The notes under the pieces were generated by a model. That model was given only the letters and a program-made list of their open reading frames with translations. It had not been told where the DNA came from and did no database searches. From contig JAZQFN010000065.1 of the NCBI GenBank assembly GCA_045539515.1, positions 1 to 64,000 of the forward strand: a DNA stretch of 64,000 nucleotides, given 5' to 3'. The stretch is from RGIG8748 sp045539515 (lineage in GTDB: Bacteria; Bacillota; Clostridia; UMGS1810). This document shows, in pieces, positions 13,018 through 22,263 of the stretch. A program made the translations under genes and the position numbers. Numbering within the stretch: position 1 is the first letter of the stretch; each line of letters begins with the position of its first letter.

Positions 13018-15360
13018 ATGAATTACGGTTATTTTGATGTAGAAAACAAAGAATATGTAATCACCCGTCCGGACACCCCTACCCCCTGGTTTAACTACCT
13101 GGGCAACGGCGGTTACAGCTGCATTATATCCAACAATGCAGGCGGCCCCTCCTTTGACGGCGACCCCGGTAACAGAAGAATTACCCGTTACCGCTACAAC
13201 ACCATGCCAATGGACAGACCCGGCAAGTACATCTATATAAAAGATATGGAATCCGGCGAATACTGGTCTGCTTCCTGGCAACCGGTTATGAAAAATCCGG
13301 ACTTCTACGAATGCAGGCACGGTCTTGGTTACACCATCATAAAGACAGTTACCTGCGGTATAGAAGCGGAAACCACCTACTTTATACCCGATGGCAAAAG
13401 CTACGAGGTATGGAGCTGTAAGCTTAAGAATGTATCCGGCAGAGAAAGAAAGCTCAAAATCTTCTCCTATGTGGAGTTCTCTTACTGGAGTGCAAACATA
13501 GACCTTACCTGCGAATGGGCAAGATACGAAATGCTCGGTGAGTGTAAAGACGGTGTTATAATCTCCGACCCTGCTGCAGAAATGTGCACCACAGGTCTTA
13601 TATACGGCGTAACAGGTATGAGCCTTCCCGTAGAAGAATATGAGTGCTCAAGAGATAAATTCCTGGGTGCATACAGAAATGAGCAGAACCCCATCGCCCT
13701 TGAAAGAGGAAGCCTTACAAACAGCAATGAAAACGCAGACAACATCTGCGGTGCTCTCTCCTCTTCCCTTACTCTGGGTGCAGAGGAAACAAAGGAATTT
13801 ATTGTAACCTTAGGTACTGTAAGAGATAAAGCAAAGGCAAAAGCACTTGTGGAGGAAGCCACCAATGCCCAAACTGCAAAGGCTGACCTTCTCGCAATTA
13901 AAGAAAAATGGGATGCACACATTAAAAAATGTCAAATTAAAACTCCCGACAGCGATGTAAACAAGATGATAAACATCTGGCACGCATATCAGTGCAAAAT
14001 GACCTTTGACTGGTCAAGATTCATTTCCTACTACGAAAGAGGAATTGTTCGCGGTTGGGGATTCCGTGACAGTATGCAGGACGTGCTCGGCGTAATGCAC
14101 GCTATCCCCGAAAAGGCAAAGGACAGAATAAAGCTTCTCCTTTCCATTCAGCGTCAGGACGGAAATGCCCGTGATGTTTACTTCCCTGCTACCAAGGAAT
14201 CCACCGGCGGTAACCGTTCCGACGACCATATCTGGTCAATCTTCTCCACCTGTACCTACATAAGAGAAACCGGTGACTACGGCTTCTTAGACGAAATGGT
14301 ACCCTTTGTGGACGGCGGTGAGGGTACTGTAAAAGACCATCTTATGAGAGGTCTTGAATTTACAAGAAATCACTTGGGTGCCCACGGCATACCCTTATTC
14401 CTTAACAATGACTGGAACGACAGTATATTCTGGATTCACAAAGACGGAAAAGCGGAATCGGGCTTTGTATTCTTCCAGCTCTCCCATGCACTTTATGAAT
14501 TAAAACAGCTCTTTACAGCTACCAAAGATACCGAAAGCTACAAGTGGGCTGAGGAATACTATGACTGGTGCAAGGAAAAGTACCACGTACTCTGGGACGG
14601 CAAGTGGTTCCTCAGAGCCTTCCTTGATAACGGCGAAAAGTTCGGTACACAGGAAGACGAAACAAACAACGTATTCTTAAATCCCCAGTCCTGGGCGGTT
14701 CTTTCCAGACTTCCCTCCAAGGAAGAAGCAAACTCCGCCTTTGACGAAGTGTATAAACAGCTTTTCTGCGAGTTCGGACTTATATCCCACTCCAACGCAT
14801 CACCCAAGTACGCTCCCGAGAAAAAGAGCTTCTTTGCAATGAGTAACGGTGTTAAGGAAAACGGCGGTGTGTTCTGCCACGCAAATACATGGGCTGTAAT
14901 TGCAGAAACAATCCTGGGCAGAAACAACGAAGCCTTTGAAATCTACAAGGCATCTCTCCCTGCAAGAAGAAACGACATCTCCGACAGAACCCTTACAGAA
15001 CCCTACGTATACGGTTCGGCTATGCTTGGCCCTGCTCACCCGAGATTCGGTGCAGGCTCTAACTCCTGGCTTACAGGTACAGCTTCCTGGATGTACTTTG
15101 CGGTTACTCAGTACATCTTAGGCTTCAGACCCGACTACGACGGCATAGTGATTGACCCCTGTATCCCCGACAGCTGGGAAGGCTTTGAAATGGAAAGACA
15201 GTACAGAGGAACTCTCTGCAAGCTTAAATGCCCCAAGCTCCCCAAAGAAAATGCAAGAGCAAAGGCGGTTACCCTTGACGGCGTAAAGCTTGATACAAAC
15301 TTTATACCTGCAGAAATGCTTAAAGGCAAGAAAGAAGCAACAATCGAAGTCATTTTCTAA
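13018..15360 (+). CDS. Glycoside hydrolase family 94 phosphorylase
   Basis: A 780-residue protein of the cellobiose/chitobiose phosphorylase family, which splits beta-linked disaccharides with phosphate to give a sugar-1-phosphate. The N-terminal beta-sandwich (about residues 1-280) is followed by a helical barrel with RGWGFRDSMQD, IPLFLNNDWND (the second Asp of DWND, around residue 466, is the expected general acid), VFCHANTW and AGSNSWLTGTASW. AGAAGGG lies ten bases upstream of ATG. It has no signal peptide. The disaccharide cannot be told from sequence. The gene ends in a terminator that overlaps the argC promoter. Confidence 0.85.
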   Translation: MNYGYFDVENKEYVITRPDTPTPWFNYLGNGGYSCIISNNAGGPSFDGDPGNRRITRYRYNTMPMDRPGKYIYIKDMESGEYWSASWQPVMKNPDFYECRHGLGYTIIKTVTCGIEAETTYFIPDGKSYEVWSCKLKNVSGRERKLKIFSYVEFSYWSANIDLTCEWARYEMLGECKDGVIISDPAAEMCTTGLIYGVTGMSLPVEEYECSRDKFLGAYRNEQNPIALERGSLTNSNENADNICGALSSSLTLGAEETKEFIVTLGTVRDKAKAKALVEEATNAQTAKADLLAIKEKWDAHIKKCQIKTPDSDVNKMINIWHAYQCKMTFDWSRFISYYERGIVRGWGFRDSMQDVLGVMHAIPEKAKDRIKLLLSIQRQDGNARDVYFPATKESTGGNRSDDHIWSIFSTCTYIRETGDYGFLDEMVPFVDGGEGTVKDHLMRGLEFTRNHLGAHGIPLFLNNDWNDSIFWIHKDGKAESGFVFFQLSHALYELKQLFTATKDTESYKWAEEYYDWCKEKYHVLWDGKWFLRAFLDNGEKFGTQEDETNNVFLNPQSWAVLSRLPSKEEANSAFDEVYKQLFCEFGLISHSNASPKYAPEKKSFFAMSNGVKENGGVFCHANTWAVIAETILGRNNEAFEIYKASLPARRNDISDRTLTEPYVYGSAMLGPAHPRFGAGSNSWLTGTASWMYFAVTQYILGFRPDYDGIVIDPCIPDSWEGFEMERQYRGTLCKLKCPKLPKENARAKAVTLDGVKLDTNFIPAEMLKGKKEATIEVIF

Positions 15361-15376
15361 GATATTTATTCAACTG

Positions 15377-15427
15377 AAAGGCGTTTGTCAATTAGTATTT
15401 GACAAATGCCTTTTCTTGTAATATAAT
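15377..15427 (+). promoter_or_regulatory. GH94 terminator overlapping a consensus argC promoter
   Basis: The stem AAAGGCGTTTGTCAA (15377-15391) with TTGACAAATGCCTTTT (15399-15414) plus TTCTT forms a terminator for the GH94 gene. Its 3' arm contains TTGACA (15399-15404), which with a 17-bp spacer and TATAAT (15422-15427) makes a perfect consensus promoter for argC-argB. No ArgR box is evident. Confidence 0.8.
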
Positions 15428-15461
15428 AAGTAGGATATTTTTTAGAAAGAAGATGAATTTT

Positions 15462-16502
15462 ATGATAAGAGTCGGCGTTCTCGGTGCTACAGGCTACGCA
15501 GGCATAGAAACTGTCAGAATACTCACAAAGCATCCCGAAGTTGAAATAACAAAGCTCATTTCCCACAGCTTTGTAGGCAAGAAGATTTCCGAAGTTTACC
15601 CCGCATTTAAAAATGTGTGCGATATAGTGTGCGAAGACCTTGATGTGGACGATATTGCAGAAAACTGCGACATAGTGTTTACAGCTCTCCCTCACGGTGC
15701 TTCCAAGGAAGTGATACCTGCAATATACGCCAAGGGAATTAAAATTGTGGACCTGAGCGGTGACTTCCGATACGACTCCAAGGAAGTTTACGAAAAATGG
15801 TACGGTGAGCCCCATTGCGCTCCCGAAATCCTTGAAAAGTCCGTGTACGGTCTTTGCGAAATCCACAGAGATAAGATTAAAAATGCTACTATAGTAGGCA
15901 ATCCCGGTTGCTACACAACCTGCTCCATACTTGCCACCTACCCTCTCCTTAAGGCAGGGGTGGTAAAGCACGACAACATTATAATCGATGCCAAATCCGG
16001 CGTTACCGGCGCAGGCAGAACAGAGAAGCTCCCCTACAGCTTCTGCGAATGTACCGAAAATTCCAAGGCGTACAAGATAGCCACACACCGTCACACCTCC
16101 GAGATTGAGCAGGAACTCGGTCATGCAGCAAATGACGAGATACTGGTATCCTTTACACCTCACCTTATACCTCAGAAAAGAGGCATACTTGCCACAAGTT
16201 ACTTAAACCTTACCGAGGATATATCCGACGAGGAAATCTACAATATTTTCTCTAAGTTCTACAAGAACGAATACTTCATAAGAGTTCACAAGCCCGGTTC
16301 GCTGCCCGAAACAAAGAATGTAGCAGGCTCCAACTTTGTGGAGATAGGCTTTAAGGTAGACCACAGATTAAAGAGGGTTGTAGTATCCTCCGTAATAGAT
16401 AATCTCTACAAGGGTGCCGCAGGTCAGGCTATACAGAATATGAACATAATGATGGGTCTTGACGAAAAAACCGGCATAGACAACCCCGGATTTAATTTAT
16501 AA
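15462..16502 (+). CDS. argC: N-acetyl-gamma-glutamyl-phosphate reductase
   Basis: A 346-residue enzyme, the usual ArgC length, that reduces N-acetylglutamyl phosphate to the semialdehyde with NADPH in arginine synthesis. GATGYAGIE at the N-terminus is the nucleotide-binding loop, and the GNPGCYTT motif (Cys about residue 149) carries the catalytic cysteine. HRHTSEIEQEL is also typical. ATG 15462 is chosen because AGAAAGAAG is nine bases upstream; the ATG at 15453 abuts that site. It is followed by argB 19 bp later. The other arg genes are not in the window. Confidence 0.93.
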   Translation: MIRVGVLGATGYAGIETVRILTKHPEVEITKLISHSFVGKKISEVYPAFKNVCDIVCEDLDVDDIAENCDIVFTALPHGASKEVIPAIYAKGIKIVDLSGDFRYDSKEVYEKWYGEPHCAPEILEKSVYGLCEIHRDKIKNATIVGNPGCYTTCSILATYPLLKAGVVKHDNIIIDAKSGVTGAGRTEKLPYSFCECTENSKAYKIATHRHTSEIEQELGHAANDEILVSFTPHLIPQKRGILATSYLNLTEDISDEEIYNIFSKFYKNEYFIRVHKPGSLPETKNVAGSNFVEIGFKVDHRLKRVVVSSVIDNLYKGAAGQAIQNMNIMMGLDEKTGIDNPGFNL

Positions 16503-16521
16503 GATTTAAGGAGAATTACCC

Positions 16522-17421
16522 ATGAGCGGTCTTCAGCACAAAAATGATACAATAGAAACAATGATTAAGAAAGCCGATATACTTATAGAGGCTCTCCCCT
16601 ATATACGCAAGCTCTACAAGAAAAAAATCGTTATCAAATACGGCGGTAACGCTATGATTAACGAGGACTTAAAGAACTCCGTAATGGACGACATTACCCT
16701 TCTTAAGTATGTAGGCATCAACCCCATAGTGGTACACGGCGGCGGACCCGACATTACAAACGCCCTTAAGACATACAACATTCAGAGTGAATTTGTTAAC
16801 GGCTTAAGAGTTACCGACAAGGATACCGTGGGCATTGCCCAGATGGTTCTGGTGGGTAAAACCAACAAGGACATAGTATCCCGTCTTAACCATGCCGGCG
16901 GTAAAGCCATAGGTCTTTGCGGTCTGGACGGAAACCTCATCAAGTGCAAAAAGCTCTACACCGAGGTTGACGGCGAAAAGAAAGACATAGGCTTTGTAGG
17001 CGATATAGTAAGCGTAAACACCAAGGTAATAGACCTTCTGACCGACGATGAATACATCCCGGTAATAGCTCCCATAGGTGTAGACGACGAGGGTAACAGC
17101 TACAACATAAATGCCGACTCCGTGGCATCTGCCGTTGCAGAAGCTCTTGATGCGGAAAAGCTTATGTACTTAACCGATGTACGCGGTGTACTTGACAAAA
17201 ATGATGAGCTTATCCACCGCATCTATACCGACGAGGTTGAAAAGCTCATAAACAACGAAACCATAACCGGCGGTATGATACCCAAGGTAACCGGTTGTAA
17301 GGAAGCGGTAGACAACGGCGTTGAAAGAGTACATATAATTGACGGAAGAGTGGTACACTCCATACTTCTGGAAATCTTTACCGACCACGGTATAGGTACT
17401 ATGATTCTGGAAAGAGAATAA
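16522..17421 (+). CDS. argB: Acetylglutamate kinase
   Basis: A 299-residue amino-acid kinase that phosphorylates N-acetylglutamate, the step before ArgC. KYGGNAM and VHGGGPDI near residues 39-80 are the ATP/substrate loops, VNGLRVTD and GLCGLDGN are ArgB signatures, and GGMIPKV lies near the C-terminus. AAGGAGAA precedes ATG. Second gene of the argC-argB pair, with a bidirectional terminator directly after the stop. The N-terminal helix (about 25 residues) is of the type associated with arginine-sensitive hexameric ArgB enzymes, which is an inference. Confidence 0.93.
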   Translation: MSGLQHKNDTIETMIKKADILIEALPYIRKLYKKKIVIKYGGNAMINEDLKNSVMDDITLLKYVGINPIVVHGGGPDITNALKTYNIQSEFVNGLRVTDKDTVGIAQMVLVGKTNKDIVSRLNHAGGKAIGLCGLDGNLIKCKKLYTEVDGEKKDIGFVGDIVSVNTKVIDLLTDDEYIPVIAPIGVDDEGNSYNINADSVASAVAEALDAEKLMYLTDVRGVLDKNDELIHRIYTDEVEKLINNETITGGMIPKVTGCKEAVDNGVERVHIIDGRVVHSILLEIFTDHGIGTMILERE

Positions 17422-17426
17422 AAAAA

Positions 17427-17469
17427 ACGGTCTGTAGAAAAACTTTAGTTATTCTACAGACCGTTTTTT
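17427..17469. terminator. Bidirectional terminator between argB and the lyase-like gene
   Basis: A 13-bp perfect stem ACGGTCTGTAGAA/TTCTACAGACCGT, with A7 before and T6 after, terminates both convergent transcripts. Confidence 0.9.
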
Positions 17470-17490
17470 ATGCTCCATTGTATTCTGATT

Positions 17491-18606
17491 TTATATTAAA
17501 TCCATTATGCCAAGAAAACACATCTGCGAACATGGAACAATGTATTTTCTTCTGTTTTGGTTTACAGCTTCAATCTCTCTGTCATCATAGCGCATTGCCG
17601 CAAGCTTAAGTGACATTTTTTCATAGTAACACTCAGCAGCATTTATTTCCGGGTATTGCCAAAGGAATGGGTTCCGGTAATAGGGTTTAAAGAAATCTAC
17701 ACACTTTTTAAGAGATTTGCCGTCGGTTGTTTCATAGTTCCACAAATCCACTCCCTTGTGATATGCCACCTCACTTATAAGAGTGCAGGCATCCATATTA
17801 TAAAGAGTGTAGTGATAGGAACGGGTACGGGTTATTTCGTCCACAAACCTCCCCTCCGGGTCTGTCTGCTCAGAAAGTATACGGTTACGATAGCTGTCAA
17901 AGCACTCATTAAGCTGATTTTCATCACCTGTGAACGCTGAGAAAACCGCCACCTGTGTGTTCCACCAATTGGAGTGGTTATTAAAAAAGTTCTTCTCCTC
18001 AAGACCTTTTTCACTGGTAGTAAGCCAGGTTATATACTCCGCAAACCACTTTTTAAGTCCGGAAACGAGTTCTTTATATTCACCTGTCCTGTCAAGAATA
18101 TCCGCACCGTACACAACCCTTATATAATTGGACGTGTCGATGATTCCTATACCTCTGCCACTGCACACGCCACGGATTGCCTGACCGCACTCCATATGAG
18201 GAGTTACCTTGGTTTCTTCATCTATGAACCACACATTTAAAAGTTCCGCCGCCTTGTCAAAATATGCTTTTTTATCAAGATAAAGTCCTGCCTGGCAAAG
18301 AATGGAAACCGCATCTGCCATAGTAACCATATCTTCCATATGAGCATTGAAACGGTCGGGATTAAATTCACCGTCACGCTTTATATATGGTCCTTCCGGA
18401 TTTTTGGGGTCGGGCCACCAGTAGGGACCTTCACTGTAGAAATCGTGAGAATTTCCACTTACTGCAGGGCTTTTGTGAAAGGTTACACTTAATGGCTTTA
18501 AAAGCATTTTTTCCTCTGCAATGTCAGTAAGCTCTCCTTTAAGACGTTTATCGGCATTTACCTTTTCCTTAATTTTCCTTATTCTTTCTTCTGTAATAAA
18601 TATCAT
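17491..18606 (-). CDS. Alginate-lyase-superfamily protein
   Basis: A 371-residue protein matching the alginate_lyase (PF05426) fold. The segment SGNSHDFYSEGPYWWPDP near residues 50-67 is the clearest marker, and NNHSNWWNTQ and TRTRSYHYTLYN further on carry the conserved Asn, His and Tyr residues used by such lyases. There is no signal peptide, so it would act on imported oligouronides rather than polymer. It lies 8 bp downstream of the esterase gene and is almost certainly co-transcribed with it. The substrate (alginate, glucuronan or another uronic acid chain) is not resolved. Confidence 0.8.
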   Translation of the reverse strand: MIFITEERIRKIKEKVNADKRLKGELTDIAEEKMLLKPLSVTFHKSPAVSGNSHDFYSEGPYWWPDPKNPEGPYIKRDGEFNPDRFNAHMEDMVTMADAVSILCQAGLYLDKKAYFDKAAELLNVWFIDEETKVTPHMECGQAIRGVCSGRGIGIIDTSNYIRVVYGADILDRTGEYKELVSGLKKWFAEYITWLTTSEKGLEEKNFFNNHSNWWNTQVAVFSAFTGDENQLNECFDSYRNRILSEQTDPEGRFVDEITRTRSYHYTLYNMDACTLISEVAYHKGVDLWNYETTDGKSLKKCVDFFKPYYRNPFLWQYPEINAAECYYEKMSLKLAAMRYDDREIEAVNQNRRKYIVPCSQMCFLGIMDLI

Positions 18607-18614
18607 AATATCAC

Positions 18615-20513
18615 CTATTCAAGATACAAGCCTGCCTCAGGCATAATAAGGTGGGCAAGGTTGTAGTATATGTAGTATTTGTTTGTTATAATATCCGAAA
18701 GCTTCATAGGGCTTATGGCAGTATAATTTATGCCAAGAAGAATTTTGGCTATTTCACCAAGCACCGAGTAGCTTCCGTAGGTAAATACATCTATATCCTC
18801 AAAGCCGTACTCGGTCTTTAACATTTCCACGGTTTTAACAAGGTCATATGCCATAAGAGCAAGAACAGAATCTCCCATATACACCATATCCTTGTTTAGC
18901 TTTTCCAAAAGTCCGTATACGGATTTTGGGTGCTTTTCTCCACTTATATTTATGGGGAAATTTTCTCCGATGCAGGCAATATCCGCCACGAGGACTGCTC
19001 TGCCTTTATTTATAAGGCTCTGAATTTCTTCCTTGTGCCTGCCTATATCGTTGGTTCCGTCTTCCCAAAGGCAGATTGTAACAGGTAATTTTTTGCCCTT
19101 TTGGTCCATACTTCTTATAAGCAAACCAAAATCTATGGTGTAGTCCTGAGGATGCCAGAATATCTTTTCGGCATATAAACCGCATGTAATCTCAGTATCC
19201 AAATGAACCACATCAAGGGGACAGGCTTTTCTGTTTTGGTAAACTTTTTCTTGGAAGAAGGCTCTTTTCTCCTCCGGTGTTTTTGGGTTTGCCTTTGATT
19301 TTTCGTATATTGCCTTGTTTTCTTCAAAGGCTGAAAGAGAATCGGCAAACTCAAGGTGAACATTGCCGGTTTTTGTGCAGCAAAGGTCCTTCTCGGGCAG
19401 TACTTTAAGAGCTTCTGTGCTTACTTCCACAATTTCTCCTCCAAGGTGCTTTGCAAAAAATTCGCTTGCCGCCTTTGCGAGAACTTCTGTGTATCTGTGC
19501 TGTGAATCGTCGTACACAATGCCAAGGGAATCCTCTGCATCAAAAAATCCATAGAACTTTCTATTGGTGTTATACACCCTTCTTGCACCCTCCACGGGGA
19601 AAAAGTCACTCTTTACCGCAAGTATAAGGTAGGGTTTGGGACAAAAACATGCCACAAGCTCTTGATGGTCAAAACCATTGTTTGTGATTCCCTGCCATAT
19701 CTGTTCGGAATCCTGTGCACCTCCCTGATGGAATATATCTCTGCGGGTGGACACAAAGGTTCCCGGAGCTGCAGCCTTTATACGATCGTCTATTAAAGAT
19801 ATTACACAGGTCTGTGTGCCTCCTCCGGAAGAACCGGTAGCTCCTATTTTGTCGGAATCTATTTCGGGTCTGGATTGCAAATAGTCTATGGCGCGCATGG
19901 CATCTGCCACAAAGTATTTTGTTGGGCTTCCCTGGGTTAAAAACATCTGTGCACCGAAGGTCTGATGATCCATAACAGCTCTGGAAATCAGAGGTTCACT
20001 AAATCCGGGTTCGGTGTAGTTGCTTCTTTCTCCCTGACCTGTGGGGTCTATGAGAAGAACTGCACTTCCCCCTCTTGCAATAAGCCTTGCAACCTTTTGA
20101 TAATCCTCGCTGAACTTACCGTTTTGGGCGTGACCGGGCTGAAAAAGAACACCGGGGCATTTATCCTTACGCTTTTTGGGCAGATAGAAATTAGCCGTTA
20201 CATACACTCCCGGTCGGGAATTGAACACAACCTTTTCTATGGTGAGGTCGTCCTCTTCTACAACACCTACAGTAACCGCATTAAGAGGCAACGAGTTGTC
20301 GTATGGTATCTCGCCTATACTACTTAGGAAAACCTCCTTCATATTCTGCTGATACTTAAGAAACTCTTCTTTATCGGCTACGACATCTCTTATGGTGTCG
20401 CCCTTTCTGAAAAACTCCTCTGACATATGCTCTATGTACCTGTAAATGTTCAAGTTGAGATTACGGTCCCATGTTCCCGGAGTATAGCTCTGCAAAGCAT
20501 CAAATTGAATCAT
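18615..20513 (-). CDS. Acetyl-xylan-esterase-like alpha/beta hydrolase
   Basis: A 632-residue cytoplasmic protein. The first 370 residues form an alpha/beta-hydrolase: GVLFQPGHAQNGK, IDPTGQGERS, and the nucleophile elbow ATGSSGGGTQT with Ser around residue 230, as in acetyl-xylan-esterase-type carbohydrate esterases. DDSQHRYTE near residue 340 holds a likely catalytic His. The C-terminal 230 residues resemble a second, degenerate hydrolase domain. It probably removes ester groups from oligosaccharides before its operon partner, the lyase-like protein, acts. The exact CE family is unsure. Confidence 0.75.
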   Translation of the reverse strand: MIQFDALQSYTPGTWDRNLNLNIYRYIEHMSEEFFRKGDTIRDVVADKEEFLKYQQNMKEVFLSSIGEIPYDNSLPLNAVTVGVVEEDDLTIEKVVFNSRPGVYVTANFYLPKKRKDKCPGVLFQPGHAQNGKFSEDYQKVARLIARGGSAVLLIDPTGQGERSNYTEPGFSEPLISRAVMDHQTFGAQMFLTQGSPTKYFVADAMRAIDYLQSRPEIDSDKIGATGSSGGGTQTCVISLIDDRIKAAAPGTFVSTRRDIFHQGGAQDSEQIWQGITNNGFDHQELVACFCPKPYLILAVKSDFFPVEGARRVYNTNRKFYGFFDAEDSLGIVYDDSQHRYTEVLAKAASEFFAKHLGGEIVEVSTEALKVLPEKDLCCTKTGNVHLEFADSLSAFEENKAIYEKSKANPKTPEEKRAFFQEKVYQNRKACPLDVVHLDTEITCGLYAEKIFWHPQDYTIDFGLLIRSMDQKGKKLPVTICLWEDGTNDIGRHKEEIQSLINKGRAVLVADIACIGENFPINISGEKHPKSVYGLLEKLNKDMVYMGDSVLALMAYDLVKTVEMLKTEYGFEDIDVFTYGSYSVLGEIAKILLGINYTAISPMKLSDIITNKYYIYYNLAHLIMPEAGLYLE

Positions 20514-20528
20514 AGTTATGTCTCCTTT

Positions 20529-21281
20529 TTAGTTGAGCATGGCTTTCATATCGTACATTCCGGGGAGTTTATCTTTAATGTAAATTGCCGCCTTAATGCT
20601 TCCAACAGCAAATACTTCCTTGCTCATTGCAGTATGTTTAATCTCTATAATTTCGTCATTGCCGGCAAATATAACCTCATGTTCGCCAACTATTGTACCG
20701 CCGCGTACTGCGTGTATGCCGATTTCCTTTTTGCTTCTCTTTTTACGTACAGAGTGTCTGTCATATACATATTCAGGTGTTTCTGACAGAACTGAAGAAA
20801 TTTCATCTGCTATCATAAGGGCAGTACCGCTGGGGGCATCTATCTTCTGATTGTGGTGCTTCTCGATTATTTCTATATCAAAATTATCTTCAAGAATCTG
20901 TGCAGCTTTCTTAACGAGATTAACAATTAAGTTTACACCAAGGGACATATTTGCTGTTTTAAATACGGCTATCTCATTGGAAAGGTCACCAAGAACTTGA
21001 ATTTGCTCACTGCTTAACCCGGTAGTAGCCATTACCAGGGGAGTTTTGGTTTCTCTGCAGTACTTAACTATACCGTTGAAGGATGCAGGGTGAGAGAAAT
21101 CTATAACCACGTCGCCCCTGCAGGGTGCATCGGCAAAGTCGGAATAAACCTCATAGTTCCACTTCTTTTCAGTATTGATATCGTAGCCGAAAGCAATATT
21201 TACATCTTCCATATCAGCTGCAAGACGGGAAATAACCTGCCCCATCTTGCCGTTACAGCCGGATAAGATAATATTTGTCAT
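20529..21281 (-). CDS. dapB: 4-hydroxy-tetrahydrodipicolinate reductase
   Basis: A 250-residue enzyme of lysine and diaminopimelate synthesis. GCNGKMGQ is the dinucleotide-binding loop; VVIDFSHP, MATTGLS and EKHHNQKIDAPSGTAL (catalytic His/Lys region, about residues 148-165) are diagnostic. ATG 21281 is chosen because GGAGG lies eight bases upstream; the track-length TTG start lies inside that site. It is the third gene of the asd-dapA-dapB operon controlled by the lysine riboswitch at 23440-23595. It ends 16 bp before the opposite ends of the esterase gene start, with no clear terminator between them. Confidence 0.93.
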   Translation of the reverse strand: MTNIILSGCNGKMGQVISRLAADMEDVNIAFGYDINTEKKWNYEVYSDFADAPCRGDVVIDFSHPASFNGIVKYCRETKTPLVMATTGLSSEQIQVLGDLSNEIAVFKTANMSLGVNLIVNLVKKAAQILEDNFDIEIIEKHHNQKIDAPSGTALMIADEISSVLSETPEYVYDRHSVRKKRSKKEIGIHAVRGGTIVGEHEVIFAGNDEIIEIKHTAMSKEVFAVGSIKAAIYIKDKLPGMYDMKAMLN

Positions 21282-21308
21282 ATGTTTTTCCTCCAAAATA
21301 GTATTAAA

Positions 21309-21348
21309 GGGTACAGCAAAATGAGTTTATTCATTTTACTGCACCCAT
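21309..21348 (-). other. Intercistronic hairpin between dapA and dapB
   Basis: GGGTACAGCAAAATGA pairs with TCATTTTACTGCACCC (one or two mismatches) around a short loop. On the minus strand it is followed only by TTTAATAC, so it is a weak terminator at best. It may instead mark RNA processing or protect the dapA message. Confidence 0.55.
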
Positions 21349-21357
21349 ATAATCGGT

Positions 21358-22248
21358 TTATTTAAGCAATCCGTAATTAACCATTGCTTTTCTTAATACT
21401 TCCTTATTTGCTTCGCTCATTTCGCAAAGAGGCATTCTTAAATCTCCTGCGTTGTAGCCCATCATATTCATAGCTGTCTTAACAGGAATGGGATTAACCT
21501 CTATAAAGAGCGCATCCACAAGGTCGAGAGCTTCAAGCTGAAGCTTTAAAGCGGTTTCGGTATCGCCTGCAAGGTAGCTTGCAACCATATCGTGGGTCTG
21601 CTTTGGAGCCACATTGGAAAGAACAGAGATAACGCCCTTACCGCCAAGGGAAAGAAGGGGTACTATCTGGTCGTCGTTACCGGAGTAGATTGTAAGCTCG
21701 TCACCGCAAAGCTGAGCAATTTTGGCAACCTGAGAAATATTGCCGCTTGCTTCCTTAATGCCTACTATGTTTTCCACCTTGGAAAGCTCTTTTGCAGTTT
21801 CGGGAGTAATATTGAGCCCTGTTCTGGAAGGCACATTGTAGAGAATAATCGGAAGCTTTACAGCATTCGCTATCATTGTGTAGTGTTTTATAAGACCTCT
21901 CTGGGTGGTTTTGTTGTAGTAAGGTGTTACAAGTAAAAGTGCATCTACCCCAAGAGCTTCTGCTTTCTTGCTGAGCTCAATACCGTGTTTGGTATCATTG
22001 GAGCCGGTACCTGCAATTACGGGTACTCTGCCTGCTACCTTCTTCACACAGTAGTCGATAACTTCAAGATGCTCTTCGTCGGGCATTGCCGCAGATTCAC
22101 CTGTGGTACCGCATACAACTATGGCATCGGTATTACCCGCAATCTGATCTTCGATTATTTTGCCGAAGCACTCAAAATCAACTGTGCCGTCTGCCTTGAA
22201 GGGAGTGATAATTGCAACTGCTGCGCCTGTAAAAACAATAGGTTTCAT
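21358..22248 (-). CDS. dapA: 4-hydroxy-tetrahydrodipicolinate synthase
   Basis: A 296-residue TIM-barrel lyase condensing pyruvate and aspartate semialdehyde. CGTTGESAAMPDEEH (about residues 45-60), LYNVPSRTG with the catalytic Tyr, and IVGIKEASGN with the Schiff-base Lys (around residue 164) are all present. AATGGAGG precedes ATG. Second gene of the lysine operon, 15 bp after asd. Full length and intact. Confidence 0.95.
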   Translation of the reverse strand: MKPIVFTGAAVAIITPFKADGTVDFECFGKIIEDQIAGNTDAIVVCGTTGESAAMPDEEHLEVIDYCVKKVAGRVPVIAGTGSNDTKHGIELSKKAEALGVDALLLVTPYYNKTTQRGLIKHYTMIANAVKLPIILYNVPSRTGLNITPETAKELSKVENIVGIKEASGNISQVAKIAQLCGDELTIYSGNDDQIVPLLSLGGKGVISVLSNVAPKQTHDMVASYLAGDTETALKLQLEALDLVDALFIEVNPIPVKTAMNMMGYNAGDLRMPLCEMSEANKEVLRKAMVNYGLLK

Positions 22249-22263
22249 AGGACTTTTCCTCCA

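Noticed and set aside
15366..16163. Minus-strand ORF opposite argC (265 codons)
   Set aside because: Shadow frame of argC with no plausible domain or start signal.
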